The notes below the pieces were generated by a model. It saw only the letters and a list, made by a program, of their open reading frames with translations. It was not told the origin of the DNA and made no database searches. This document shows positions 35,078 to 48,231 of a stretch of 64,000 nucleotides of DNA, one piece after another. Position 1 is the first letter of the stretch. Each line of letters starts with the position of its first letter. The stretch comes from Ceriagrion tenellum (taxonomy: Eukaryota > Arthropoda > Insecta > Odonata > Coenagrionidae). The stretch covers positions 190,588,448 through 190,652,447 of the forward strand of contig OY720632.1 of NCBI GenBank assembly GCA_963169105.1, written 5' to 3'. Both the position numbers and the translations under genes were made by a program.

Positions 35078-38000
35078 AGCGCCGCAGATGGTGAGGGTGC
35101 AGCAATAGTCGGAAATGCAATCTGCAAGGGTCTGCATGACTAGGTGATTTACTATCGGCTTAGACAGAGTGGATGTATCCCTATTAATAAGTGTGTGTAT
35201 GTATGTACATATAATTGTGAGTGTAAAACCATGAAGTGATGTATTCTGTATGCAGATTCTGAGACTGTTTGTGTAATGCTGTGTCAGTCGGAATGTAGTC
35301 CCTCCTTGAGTGTTAACTTTTTGTCTGAAATTTATCCTCAAAAGTTATTTTTGGGATGCACAAACAGTGCTCCAATAGAATTTTCTAATAATATTTTCAC
35401 TGAAAAAGAATGGGACTATATTCATATCGTTGGAATTCTATGGAAATCATCCAGGAAGAAACTGAGGAGTTGATAGTGGAGATGGATTTGATCAAGGCTG
35501 ATACTGCTTGGAACAAAGTAACATGCCACCACCTAGGAAACATGTGTTGGTCTCGAGGCAGGCACTCATTTCTGTTGTTTACCTATGTTAATGTCTTCTG
35601 TAAAAAATGTATGAAGTAGTTATAAGAAGTGGGCATGTAGGCTCATTGATTATCCCTCCAGGATCTGTCAATTAGCTAGAATTTAGGAGGGATTACTAAA
35701 TGTGATATGTGTGTCTGGGAATTTAAGCCTAATTACTAGTGGTATTAATGAGTTGGTCTGGTTTTAACGAACAGCAATTTTATAGTTTTTTTTCCTATTA
35801 ATTGATACAAGAGGATGGTGACTTTTTTCTCATTGGTGATTCCCAAAGGTGGTCATTGTTGAATCGATGTTTTTGGGATATAATATTACCAGTAGAAAAA
35901 TCTTAGTGTTACTGCCATAAAGTGTATTTTGCTTTATTGACTCTTTTATAAGTGTGTACTTGGGTTAGTTTTCTTACACATTATGTTAATGTATGCGGTG
36001 CAGCAGTTTTAAAACTCCGCATTTATTGACTGTAATTACATTTATTGGAATAACCAGTAATCTTTCTCATTACTCCAGTTGGACGAACCTCTATCAATGC
36101 TAATGAATGGAATACTTTTGTTTAATCTTTCATTATTCCTTTTCCATTTCATTGCATGCATCCATTCTTGCCTTACACTTTCAGTCTGCCAATACTATTG
36201 TTCATTCATCCTGCCTTACTCAGTTCATTTAATCCTCCTTGTATGTATTGGTCAAGGCGTATACAGCTTGCTTTTTAATGGGTTACAATGTGATTAATAT
36301 GTTTAACTTAGTGTTTGAAAGCCATGGAAAGTTCTTCAAATGTAAATTATAACGATAAATGAACTATTTTCCTGTGTACGGTAGAATGCATTTTTTTTCA
36401 AGTATGTTTATACTTTCTGAAGCCCAGTGTATGATTACATATGAATGGGTGATCACAGCCTCAGCTACATTCCTTGACAAGTATATTTTCATATGCAGTT
36501 TAAGCTTAGGGTATGCTAAAGCCATGTATGAAAGTTATTTGTAGTTTTTATTACCATATGTTATTGGGCCATTGTAAGTTACTTTTTTTGAGCCAATTCA
36601 CAATGATGAGATATTATTTTACTATTTCATTTGAATTTGCTGCTGGATACAAACAGCCTTATTTGAAGCCTTCATATTCTTGCTTTCAATTTTTTTATTT
36701 TTAGAATAATGATAATGGTTTGATATTGAAGTAGGGAGTGAGATTATGCTGCCCTCTAATGCTGAAGACTGGCCACCATACATACTAATGCTGTAACGTA
36801 GGGAATAATATTTGTCTTTACCCAAGCAGCCTCTCTCACAGAGCAAATAATGTTAGTGGTAATTGTCATTTCAAATTATCAGAACAACTTTTGAAAGTCA
36901 ATTTTTTCTTATAAATATCAGCATTCCTCACCTGAATCAGGATTGGATTGATTAATATTGTTGTATATTTGCTTGCACTGTTAAAGGTAGCAGTTATTGA
37001 TTAAATCTCAAAATATTTTCTCATGCGTTTGCTTATTTAGTGGCAATTTAATGATTTTTTTCATGATAGTTGCTTGATTTTTCTACTGGATTACAACTAA
37101 ATAAACTAATTATGTTTGATGAATGCTGTAGTGCTTAGAAGATTATTAAATTGTAATTACTCTATTTTTTTAAATCTGTCCTTCAAGTATTCTGCCATTT
37201 TCAGCTCCTTGTGGTTGGATGTGGAAAAGATTAAAGAGCATTTCTTTCTAATCCTGAACTATGTACTGTGTTTAGTATGATAGTCTGGTTCCCTGTTAGT
37301 GTGTTTCAGAAAATGTCCTCAACCTCATTATTCGCTCAAAACTTTGATTTTATATGGATAGCTGGGATTATGGATTTAAGATTTTGGGGGAATATTGCCC
37401 CAATCTGTAATTTCTCAGGGTGGAACGTGATGGTTATCTGTTGAAACTACTCCTTGACCCCTTTAGAATTCTCCATATTAAAAGATTAATTGGTGAGCAA
37501 GACATGGCCTTAATATGCCATAACTTCCATTTCTCTTCAATACTGTTTATGTATTGTAAGATTTGTATGCATTAGATTTCAACAAGGAGATCTTTAGAAG
37601 TCTGATTTTTATGCTAACCGTACACAATGCTTGGTAGTTTTGTGAGGGTTTCCATGGAATGAATGGAGCATCTTACACACTGGAAAATACGCCACATCCA
37701 CCCTCAATGGAATATATGCTAAAGGTGCATTAAGTGACCAGACAACTTTGTAGGCAGCTCCACAGGTGTTTTAGAGCTGCGCAATTGTACTCTACTTCCT
37801 GTGAAGGCCCCTCTTGTGGAGCACTTTAAGTGGATTTAAGACCTTACCTGTGCACTTCTGTTGTTTCATATTTTAGGTTTCTTTTTTTGTTCTCACATTT
37901 GTTTGTTAAACTTTTCTGTGGGAAATAATCATTGAAGGATTTTCATAAAAAAATTAACATCCAAAGATGTTGTACATCAGGAATGTTCAAAACTGCTTCT

Positions 38001-39390
38001 TTGTCACTTGAGAATTGCTCTATTGCTATAAAATCTATGGTTAGGTACTCTGTTACCAATTATGGATGACAGTATACTCCTTTTTTGCCTATGTTGAATT
38101 TTTGAATATGAATATATGGAATAGTTTTTCTGTGAATAATGTAACTGAATTCCATGTAACTTAAGTCGGATGTTTCAATTTTTTTTGTTAAATGCATCAT
38201 TTACATTCTCAGAATTGTTTTAATTGCGTCTGATATATTTTTTTCATACAGTGTCCCTGCCCATTTGTTCTGTGTTGTAAATCTGTATGTCTTGATGGTA
38301 GGCTAACGAGTGCTTTATGAGCTTACTGATCAAAGAGAGGTGTAGAATATTCCGAGTGATGTATGTTCGTGAATTGGCATTGTCATTAGTGGCATTTGTT
38401 GTAATGAATCAGACAATAATATTGTGTAAGGGAGTTTCATGTTGGTTTTGTTTTTTTGTAGAATAGAATGTTTATGATGACAATAATGTTATAATGACAA
38501 TATTTTGTTATGTGCCATGAGTGGTATACTTTTTAGCCCTTGGTGCTGTGAAATTAATTAGATATCATTGTTACATAATCCTGTAAATGGCCATCATGTT
38601 TCTGAGCATCATGTGGGCAATTTGTGATTCTGGATCCTTCAAGTCTGTCCTGGTGCTTTACATTGTTTGAATTATGTTTTAACTGACATGGAAGTGTTGA
38701 TTTTGCTGTGAAGAGTCCCAGTTTTAAAATTTTTGAGTCTTTTATATCTATATTTATCTTCCCGGGAACAAAGTTTTATGGCATCATTTTAATATGAATA
38801 TTAAAAATTATAAAGATTTTGATGTAACTGCCTTAATTGCTTGTGAGAAGAAACCTCTTTATTTAGGCTCTGTGATAGTAATAAATGAAGAGTCGAGAGG
38901 GAATCTGATTGGAATATTTTCCCTTTACTGTGCAAATAATGGTGATATCAGAGAGGCAATGTAGGACCCATGTTGCTGCTGTCTCAGAATTTCACTTCAT
39001 TTTGCTATAAATTTATAATGATGCTGTTCTGAATATTGTGTTTTCATTAAGAAATTGGGCTCGTGTGGTGTCATCCTTCAAAATTTTGAACCATATGCTT
39101 TTTCTATTTGTGTAATTGCTGAAAAATGAGATTATTGAGCCAAGAGGTGATTCCATGTGGAGAAGGATTTTTTTTTCACCTTTGTAAATGTCAATTGTTG
39201 TAATTAAAAGCCAAGCAAGATATTCTATGCAAAATGAATGTCCAGTATTATTTCCATTTGTGCATCACTGCGAAATGAAATGTTACCATCAAGTACCATA
39301 TCAATTTATCCCATGAATGCACTCATTGGAATCAAATTATTACTTTTAGCACATGGATATATACACAATAAATATTTGTTATGACTTGAT
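35078..39390 (+). other. Likely long 3' UTR and downstream flank of the carrier gene
   Basis: AT-rich sequence without recognisable coding or transposon signatures follows the stop codon. AATAAA strings occur near 37,097, 38,880 and 39,368, so the mRNA could end at any of them. The absence of repeats here, compared with both flanks, suggests constraint or transcription. The true end cannot be fixed from sequence alone. Confidence 0.4.
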
Positions 39391-40794
39391 TGGGCTATTT
39401 TTTGAACCAAGAAACCTTTTCAGCCAATTTTTCTCATTGGTAGGTACCCCATGGGAAATTACTGCTTAAATGAATGGTAGTCAATGAGCATTGGTTTTTT
39501 ACTTGCCTCAAGTTAAGAGTAAGTGAAAGAGTTATTTCAGTTTATTTTCAGTCTGTCATGGCTGATTTATTCTCATTCAAACTTTCAAATGGAGCTCATT
39601 TTACTTATAAGGATATTGTCATAAATTTGTTACATAACGGAGTTGTGTTATTGGCAACTTGCTTCCTCTTGTCTGAGCCTGTTTCTTCTAGCTGGTGAAT
39701 AAATTATTTAAAATCATTTCAATGAGCATTAATGTGTTGTTTCCATGGGGTACATTTTGAACTCACCAACTTCATTTGTTTCACTTGGACTCATTTTTAC
39801 TGTGGCAGAAGATACTGGTGGGTACTTGCATTGACCTGAATGAGGTCAATTCAAGTCCTCTGTTTGTTTGGTCGGAAGGAGGGGGATAGTGAGGATCAGG
39901 GCCGGTCACAGGGTGATGTACCTATGGCTCAAGTTGTGCCATAGAAAAAATTTTTGGGAGGAATAAAAAAATTGGGGGGGATTTTTAAAATGCATAAAGA
40001 AAGTTACTAAATTTAAATATTTTTACCCGTTTACAGTAATTTATATAGGTATCGAAAGGTTATAGCGATAAATGAACGTAAAGCTTTAAGTGTAGTATAG
40101 TAAAACATCGTGCAGCTATAGAGAATCATTCAGCCAGCGGAAACCTTTTATGTCTGTAGCGTCTCTCTATACTCTTCCTTGGCTGCCGTGCTGTGCCATT
40201 GTCGAGGCCACCATAAGACCCCAGTAGCGTAACTGACTCAGCATCCCCCCAGTCTTATTCCCGTCCCCTCCTCCGTCATGTGTGGCCATTGGCGAGCCAT
40301 TGCCTCTAGTGCTTCTGTATTTGAGTACACTTCTTATCGCTGACTCCTCATCATTGCATTTCATAACTTTGTCTAACATAACTCACCACAGTTACTCTGA
40401 TATCCGTGCAGCAGTATGCACAGTCTTCTCTTAGTAGCGACACTTATCCGTGCGTTAACGGAGGGAACCATCTTCAAAGACTTCGAGATAGCTTTTCAAG
40501 CTAATCCGTGAGTTTGCATGCTAGGGTAATATCCAGTGTGTTTAACTTAAAATGTCGCATTTTTTTCAAGCTTCATTTATTATCCTGTGTAATTGGAATT
40601 GTAAAAATATAGGTACGTTATACCAAAACATTACTTATACACGTAAAATACTTTTGTTCTACTCCATGTTTTTTAGTATAACGCCTCTTTAATTCAGCCA
40701 AGGTTGAGGCTTGAGCGTACCTAACGTAGACGGGTGAACTCTGTGGCTATGTTTCAGCACTGTTTGTGACTTTTAAAAGTAATTTATTTTAGGT
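39391..40794. other. Unassigned sequence
   Basis: A CAGGGCCGGTCACAGGG string at 39,897 could be the end of a DNA element, but no partner end was found. The 70-residue frame 40,379-40,167 is unrecognised. Confidence 0.35.
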
Positions 40795-41990
40795 TTTCTA
40801 CCGGTAAAAGGGTTGGTTTTAGTGAAATTCAGAGAATCTCCTCCTGGTTTTCTACAGTTTCAAGGTCCTATCTACCTCTAGTACCTACTACCTTTCCGCC
40901 TCAGAATGCGATATACTGTTCTCCATCCCTTCCATGAAACCAATTCTACTTCTTCCCCTTCCCGGCTTTCCCAACATTCTTCTCTCTGTCACACGCTTGT
41001 GCAACTTATCGCCTTTCATTACTTCCACAAGACACCTACGCTGCCTATCCCGGATTTCATTCTGAAGTTCCCTTTCCTCGCCCACCATCTCAAGCACTTC
41101 CTCGTTAGTCTTCCTTTCTCTCCATCTAACCTTCTCCATCCTTCTCCACACCCACATCATATGTGCCTGAAGCCTGTTCTCTTCCTCCTTTCTGAGGGCC
41201 CATGCACCGTAAAACGCTACACTCCATATCAAGCTCTTCACCAGCCTCCTCTTCACATCCTTACCCAATGTTCCCGTCATCAGCTCCCTTCTTTTGCAAA
41301 ACGCCTCCTTAGCTAGCACTAATCTCTTCCGTAAGTCTTTGCTAATATGCCCATTTTCTTCAAGCGTACTGCCCAAGTATGTAATCGGTGGGCGGGGACT
41401 ACCGAGGAGAAGGGTCTTATAATTAACCATAATTGGTCCGATTAGAGCATCCGTTAGGGTAGGGGTAGGGGTCAGGGTAGGACCCTGATCCAATAACGTA
41501 CTCCGACAGAGTTTAAGGGAGTCGGGGGATACCCTATCCCAAATATTTGGGTAATGGGCTTCTCCGGTTATCAACAGATGTGCGGTAAGTCTTCACGTAA
41601 CCGAGACTGACGGCGACCCGACCATCTTTGTTGGAGGAACCCAACAGCTACGAGGACTAGAAGGAGGCGGGGGCCCATTGTCGTCCTTTTGACGTCAATC
41701 CGCCTCATGGTGTCAGTCTCACAGTGGTTGTGTTTCGCTAGCCCTTTCCAACTCCCATTACACTTTTCCCACTGCCGCCTATTACGCCAGGCCATAAGCG
41801 AAAGCTTCTAGACCGGGGGGTGTGCTTTTAACCCAGCGAAGTGACTCGTAAAAGATGCCCAAGTATCTAACATGCTCTACTTGCTCGAGTTTGTACCCTC
41901 CAACTTACCCAAACCCTTGCACCCTACAACAAGATCAGCCAACTAATGACTAGCCTCGCTTTCCTTGTCCTAGAGAATCCCTTTACTTTT
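40795..41990 (-). pseudogene. LINE reverse transcriptase C-terminal region
   Basis: The minus-strand frame 41,574-40,888 reads ITYLGSTLEENGHISKDLRK, KEAFCKRRELM, SLIWSVAFYGAWALRKEEEN, WVWRRMEKVRWRERKTNEEV and GKPGRGRSR. This is the thumb and C-terminal tail of a non-LTR reverse transcriptase, after the FADD box. A second YLG block (QVEHVRYLGIFYESLRWV) lies at about 41,880, so part of the enzyme is represented twice. About 400 bp of non-matching sequence lies between the two. The neighbour at 42,746-44,250 carries the N-terminal parts. It is inactive. Confidence 0.75.
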
Positions 41991-42034
41991 GTTTTCTTAT
42001 GATACCTTCATTCCGAATTTCCGTACTGAATATC

Positions 42035-42225
42035 TGTAGCATCTGGGCCGTGGAAATAAGAAACCTTTTTCTTTTGTACGTTTATTGCTTCGGTGCGGAG
42101 GCGACTGCCCGACTCCCTTCCTTGCTCCTCCGTTTAAAGGGAGACGGGCACTCGACCCCCTAAACATTACATAATACTGGGCAATTAAGCCCCAGTTGAC
42201 TCCGAGCCGAGCCGAGCTCGGCACA
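42035..42225 (-). repeat. Putative 3' LTR of a gypsy-type element
   Basis: On the minus strand a purine-rich tract (GGGGGAGGA) directly precedes TGTGCCGAGC. The segment ends GATGCTACA, giving a TG...CA unit of about 190 bp with an AATAAA signal inside. It follows the integrase frame, as a 3' LTR should. No second LTR is seen, so the boundaries are inferred. Confidence 0.5.
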
Positions 42226-42745
42226 TCCTCCCCCGCCGTAGATGATGATGCTGTTTTGCTTTGGTCTGATGGCTTCGCCTCGGCCCAGTGTCGGGGGTGC
42301 GGCTTCGAAGGTACTCGATCCCCCCCTCCGCCGGTCCCCCACTCCAGGCCGGGCTAGCGATGTTATCTCCGCTTCGGACCCGCGGGTTCGGTTGACCGAG
42401 CTCCTCCTCCATTCCGATGGGCAAGTCTCGTGGAATGAATCTTTTCAGCTGCGATACGTGCGCCCTTCGGAAGACTTGGCCTGGCTCCGGCTGAGTTCCC
42501 TGGAGTTCTGCTGTCACAGGGGAGAGGAACCTGGAAATACAAAAAGGCTTCGACCACTTCGGCGTTAGTTTAGCGGATTCTCTTTTTGCGGCGGAACTAA
42601 TGGGATGCTCCTTCACGAGCACGTAGTCACCTTCCTTAAAATTGTGTTGTGTCCTCGTAGAATTGTACTTCTCCGCCACTCTTTTCCTTGACTCACGTAG
42701 TTTCCTTATAGCCTTATTCCATTTTTCTTCCCTGTAACGTTGTAG
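42226..42745 (-). pseudogene. Ty3/gypsy integrase C-terminal fragment
   Basis: The minus-strand frame 42,679-42,185 reads HNFKEGDYVLVKEHPISSAA, then KLTPKWSKPFCISRFLSPVT and RRAHVSQLKRF. This is the SH3-like or GPY region at the C-terminus of integrase in LTR retrotransposons, which helps position the enzyme on DNA. The gag, protease, RT and integrase core are all absent. The fragment and its putative LTR lie between two parts of a LINE on the same strand. It has no coding potential for a complete protein. Confidence 0.75.
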
Positions 42746-44250
42746 CTATCTGAAGCATCTGCTAAAGCTTGTAATCCCTTTGAAGATCGACTAATCAGCA
42801 CCTGTAGGTCGTCCGCAATCTTAACTAACTGTAATAGCTGCCATCCTACCTTGATTCCCACATTGATGCAGTTCGTCCCATGCCTGTCTGATCATTTCCT
42901 CAGTATAAATGTTACCAAGCAAAGGCGACAAAGGCTTTACCCCACGACCTATAGTCCACTCACTCTATGAAATACCTTTTCGAAATCCACATCGCTAGAG
43001 AAAACATCCTTATTATACTCTATGTTTCTTTATGTAAGTGTTCTCATCACCTTCTCCTCATAACTCATCACCAATTTCATCCCGAGTTGACTACCCTTTC
43101 CAAATCCCAAACTAGTTATCACCAAAATGGAAATTGGCCTGACTTCCCAACCTTTTTATTAATTATTCTAACTGCAACTTTGGCAGCATACGAAATCAAA
43201 CTGATTGTTCCATATTCTGACGCTTTCTTCTTTTTCGGGATTGGAATCACCATCTGGCCATACTCCTTCCTCGTAGATCCATCAAATTAGTTTGGAAAAA
43301 GCTGCCTTATTGACCTAAATTACTTCGCAACTTCGAAGGTATGTTATCTACTCCTTCAGATTTTCTTGCCTTCTCTTTCAATCCTTTTCCTTTTTCATCG
43401 TAGAACATCGTTAGACCGAGGTTATCCTCATCTAGTGTTCCCTCATCCTCTATTTGAAACAGTTTGTCTACTGTCGCTGTCACATAGCTCCTCCAAGTAT
43501 TCTCTCTACCTACCTTGAATATCTTATTGTTCGATTATTATTCTACCTGCTCTGCTCTTAATCTTTGGTACTGTTTTCCCTCTCTCACCGCCCGAGAGCA
43601 ATAGTATTTTCTCGTAATACGCACCCTTTTCCCCATATTATTGTAGCTCATCCATTTCCTCGCAGCGCCTATTCCACCAGTTTTCCTTCGCCCGATTGGT
43701 TATTCACCGTTGTTGATGACTTAACTCATTGTGCTTCGTCTTACCTAGTACAGTGCTGGCGTTTTTCCACTTTCGTCTCTCCTCCATTATTTCAATCATT
43801 TCTTGTGTAACCCACCGCCTCCTTCCATCCGCCCCTCGTTTCCACTAATCCTTTTGTTTACTCCGCCGCTCTTACTATGCCAGATTTTCATATTCTCTCA
43901 TTTCTCCTCGATTGTTCCTATTTCCTTTACTTCACCCAAGTTACCTTCCATGTGCTCTTGGTATTTCCTTTTTTTATCCCCTACCAAAGCTTTCATGTTT
44001 CGCCTTTTACTAAGCCTTTTGAATCTATGATTACACATCATCAGAACTGAATTCAGATCCAAGTCTGCATCAGCCCCCGGATAGCCCCGTGATCTCTTCG
44101 CACTGCTCCTGAATCGTTTCCGAATCATGATGTAATGAGTTTGATATCTCCCAGTGCCTCTCACCATTTTCCATGTGTACCTTCCTTCCATCAAATGTCT
44201 AACTTGAGATTTGGATTCTATGTCAATTGAAATGTTGTTGGTGATTTAGG
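42746..44250 (-). pseudogene. LINE endonuclease and reverse transcriptase N-terminal fragment
   Basis: The minus strand shows, in order, IRKRFRSSAKRSRGYPGADA followed by DLDLNSVLM (44,120-44,030), which is a degenerate form of the SDHNLV end of an apurinic-type endonuclease. Next come KARKSEGVDNIP, an RT entry motif near 43,370, and SPLLGNIYTEEMIRQAWDEL, the RT fingers/palm block at about 42,920-42,860. Last is KIADDLQVLIS, the catalytic FADD-type box, at about 42,800. Many frameshifts and stops occur. With the C-terminal part at 40,795-41,990 this gives most of one LINE, interrupted by the gypsy fragment. Confidence 0.7.
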
Positions 44251-45750
44251 TTTGCTTCTGAGTATTAAGTGTGGTTTTTTTACGTCTTCGATAAAGGATA
44301 AATGTTGAAGTGTTTTTTAATTTGAATGCAGTAACTTGCCATACCAAGAGTCACTTTGCGACAATAATAAACCCATCTACGTTTAATGCAAGTGATAACT
44401 AGTTGAAATAGACGTAGGCATTTGAATTTTTGGCCATGTCAAGGCTTATTCTTTTGTTTGAGGGTAAATTGTGTGATTGTTCTCGACCAAGTGAAATGGT
44501 GATGATTATTTTGTCAAATGAAGTTTGTTGGTTCGTTCTGGTTTGAAATATTGCTTTATACAATCATATCCTTAAGTAGTCGAGACGAATGTTGAATGGT
44601 GTTGAAGCGGATTTCAATGATATAAATTATTATACATTTTCTGTGATAGGCTACACGGATGTCTAGTGTGATATTTCTGTAATATGTATATAGTTATTGG
44701 CAATTTGGGCTTAAAATGCGATGTGTTACGTTAGTCAGTGTGTTTGAAGTGTTGTTAGAAATTAGAAAAATATCGTTGATGGCTGTGATTACTCACTACA
44801 AAACGGAGCTTGGTTATGCAATGGAAAATTCATGGCAGAAAGTTATTGACATTATTAAATTTGTTTTCTTTGGAAGTTTGGTGATTTTTGCCAAAGTGAA
44901 AGCTTGATAATATGTCTGTATGCGATGTATGATGTTTCATATTTTAGCATAGATTAAATTGTGCCTCCTCAACTAAGAGTTTTTTGTATTTATTTGCCTC
45001 ATTATCATTAGCATAGATTGTTCCATTTTATGAATAATATTCAATTTTGAGTTGTTGTTTCAGCTTGTTGCATTTGTAGCAATTATGATGGAAAAGATGC
45101 TCTAAAAATCTAGCGGAAGATATGGTATTAGCTGCAAGAAATAGACTTTTGAAAGTGATCTACTCAGCTCTTTTCAATTTCACTTGATCATAAGCTGGGC
45201 GTCCTTGAATATAGCCTTGTAGGTGGATTATTATATTAATGTTTTGGGTTCAGGAATTTGGGTTCGGAGGATAGTCGTTGAGTACCAATGAATGTCCTAA
45301 TCAATTGATGTCGGGTATCACATTTCACATCATGTCCAAGATAATTTAAATGGGCTCCATCTAGCGTGAGGTTTGGACACTGTCATTTGAAGAGAACCGT
45401 CGAGCTTTAGCTGTAATTAGATAATGAAATATAACGGGATGGATGTAGGGATATCGGATAATTATGAGAATAAAATTTGCTCTTGCAACGAGTATAGTTC
45501 CATTGGTCATTTGCAGTAACTATTTTCTTTATTCAGAAGAATTTTATAGATCTCTATATGCGCAAAATAATGATTTCGGGAAAAATGAAGGTTTTGGAGC
45601 AAAATACGATGTGATATGAACGGGAATGAGAATATAATGCTATTCGAATATTTCCTATTTATTGACTGTTACTGGTGAAATCTTCGTAAATTATGTTCGC
45701 CGGTTTGATAAGTTAATTCCATCATTATTTGCTAATGAAGATTAAGGTAC
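44251..45750. other. Unassigned AT-rich sequence
   Basis: No recognisable gene or repeat. The longest frame, 44,716-44,907, is not similar to any protein that I recognise. Confidence 0.45.
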
Positions 45751-46032
45751 AGCTTAACTCTGATGGATCATATTTTTCTGCTTTTAAATTTTGTAAAAAG
45801 ATTATAGTTTTAAAGAAACAGGCAATTGAAACCGGCGAAATAGTTTTATCCGATAAATTCTTGGGATGGCAAGGCATAAGGATTGAAATTGTCAAATGAA
45901 GGCATAGAGGGAAATTTATAAGACTCGTGAGAAAGTATAATTCGAGTTCGTATGCATTGAAAATTTTAAAATTCGTCTAAATGGTTATTCAAAAATATTC
46001 AAAACAAGCGCGATCATTCAAAAATGGTTCTG

Positions 46033-46600
46033 CTGCGGAGTCATCAAAGTCCAAATGCTAACAGAGCATGGTATTTCCTCCAATATTTTTCTTTCGTCGC
46101 GTAAAGTTACTGCTCTCCACCTGAATAGTACCTGTCCAATTGCCTAATATTACTACGCTGGTTTCTTTTATTTCTGAAATTTGGGCATTTCACAGTAGGC
46201 TCATTGCGCATGCGTTCAAGAGTAACAAGTGAGAAATATGCTATACATCTGACAATAGAGTAACGTTCGACGGTCTGCTCGAAATACTTCAATAGCTCGA
46301 AACACTTCACTCGAATTTAGTGAGCTCGATCGAAGTTGAACGGATCCCTAACGTTCGGACGTAAGCCAAGTTATAAAATCGGCCCCCAGGATTGACCTCA
46401 CCACGTCATGAGTCAGGATTATCAATAGTCGGTCCTACTGTGAAATGCCCAAATTTCAGAAATAAAAGAAACCAGCGTAGTAATATTAGGCAATTGGACA
46501 GGTACTATTCAGGTGGAGAGCAGTAACTTTACGCGACGAAAGAAAAATATTGGAGGCAATACCATGCTCTGATAGCATTTGGATTTTGATGACTCCGCAG
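46033..46600. mobile_element. Fold-back element (inner inverted repeat)
   Basis: Two 167-bp arms ending in CTGCGGAGTCATCAAA and its complement flank a 234-bp centre. This is the form of a fold-back or long-TIR MITE. Only a few mismatches between the arms suggest fairly recent origin or conversion. No target duplication was identified. Confidence 0.65.
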
Positions 46601-46630
46601 CCGAGGTGGTTAAGGTGCCTGCCCGGTGTT
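46601..46630 (+). repeat. tRNA-Ser/Leu-like A-box remnant
   Basis: CCGAGGTGGTTAAGG right after the inverted repeat resembles the 5' part of tRNA-Ser or tRNA-Leu (GCCGAGTGGTTAAGG). No B box follows, so it is only a fragment. Confidence 0.35.
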
Positions 46631-47578
46631 AAATATATAATGAATCATCTATAATTTTCTTGACATTAATATTTTTACTGCTAAACTTTTCCTACTTAAG
46701 TATTCATCTGCTCAAGTAGTCTTTAAATTGTTGCATTGCGATTTAAGGTTTTAACATTCATCCATCAAAAATATTTTTCAATGCGAATAGATCTTATCCG
46801 CTAGAATTGGGTCCTTATTTATAGGGCGTAGATAATTGAAGTATTTCCTACGATTCGGCCGCACGTTTCGGGTGCGCACACACCTTTTCCTAATTTAAAT
46901 AACACTTATCCACTAAAAATGGAATATATTATCAAACGTGTTGACATTTAGTTTTCCTTATTCGTTTATTGAGGATGATTTTCATACAACACTGAAATGT
47001 ATATTATTTCATTTGCCTCATTTTGAACGGAAACATAGCGCAAACTTGACGTACGATATCTTTCTACTAACTTAAAAATCGTAACTCTGCCAAGATGTAT
47101 GCTTCATTTTTCTCCAACAAACTATTATAAAAGGTTTTGAGTAAAATTATTAGGCCATAATGATTAAAGAAGCGGGCATCTGTTCGCCCAAAATTTCTCA
47201 ATTAAAGCTTCATAGAAATAATATGAATTTAACATCATAATTATTATTATTGACTCAGAATCACTCCTCTATGGCGATTTCCTTGTCGCCCTTTTTTTCC
47301 ATTTTTTCTCCGCTAAGTGTTCTTGCATTTCAGCCAAAACTTGACAAAAATTGTTAATTGAATGCTTCCATTAATAATGAATGTCATGTTGTCAAAATCC
47401 GCGCTTCTCCAGCGCAGGCAAATCAACGATAGCCTGGTAAATATAACAACAATCGACTAAATTTTAATTGATTACGTTTGACCGTAAAAACTTCAGGTTC
47501 CAATTGCCTGTTTCTTTAAAACTATAATCTTTTTACAAAATTTAAAAGCAGAAAAATATGATCCATCAGAGTTAAGCT

Positions 47579-47690
47579 CTGAATACACTCCCATAGTACA
47601 TGTCACCATTTCACCTCCAAAAATTAACATGTTTACACGGCTGGTGACGTACCACCCCCTGCCACACACTCATGCGGGGGATTTTTTTTG
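47579..47690 (+). repeat. CR1-like LINE 3' UTR fragment
   Basis: Contains TACACTCCCATAGTACATG, CACCATTTCACCTCC and GGCTGGTGACGTACCACCCC, as in the copies at 4.4, 16.2 and 56.7 kb. Only the 3' UTR remains. Confidence 0.75.
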
Positions 47691-48231
47691 TTTAATTTAT
47701 CGTTCGATATTCATAATTTCATTTAAGTATTCTATTTTTTTAATTGTTTAACATCTACATAAATTTATTCTTAATATAATTACGAGTATAGTCCTGTTTG
47801 TCAGCAGTCTGTTATTAATTTACAAATATTGATCTGTCAAAAAATTTTAAAAGTGCTGAAAACCTAAAACATAACAAATTCATATAAATAGCTGAAAGAC
47901 GCAAAAAAATCATTAATTCAAATTGCAAAAGTACAAAAGTTTTTTTTAATGAAACAAATGTATACAAGAATAAACAAAAGTACGAACGTTTTTTTTAAAT
48001 CAAACACAAAATTTATCCATCAGAAATCATTTAAAATATTTACGAGAAAAATAAAAAGTAATTGAAACACATAAGTAATCACGAAACAACTTTTTTTTTT
48101 ACTTTTTTTTTAACTTTAAACTTTACTCTCAAGTCATAACTACCTCAGTATATGTACAATTTTTCATAAAAAACAAGTGAACAACAATTGATTAGTTAAA
48201 GGCATTTTTAAATGATAAATGAAACATATTT

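Larger units (their letters stand above)
45751..47578. repeat. Nested inverted-repeat structure
   Basis: The outer arms 45,751-45,833 and 47,496-47,578 match at 82 of 83 positions in inverted orientation. Inside lie inner arms 46,033-46,199 and 46,434-46,600 (about 98% matching), with a 234-bp loop. The inner pair lies off-centre: 199 bp from the left outer arm but 895 bp from the right one. No protein was recognised. A CR1-like LINE tail abuts the right edge. Confidence 0.85.
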
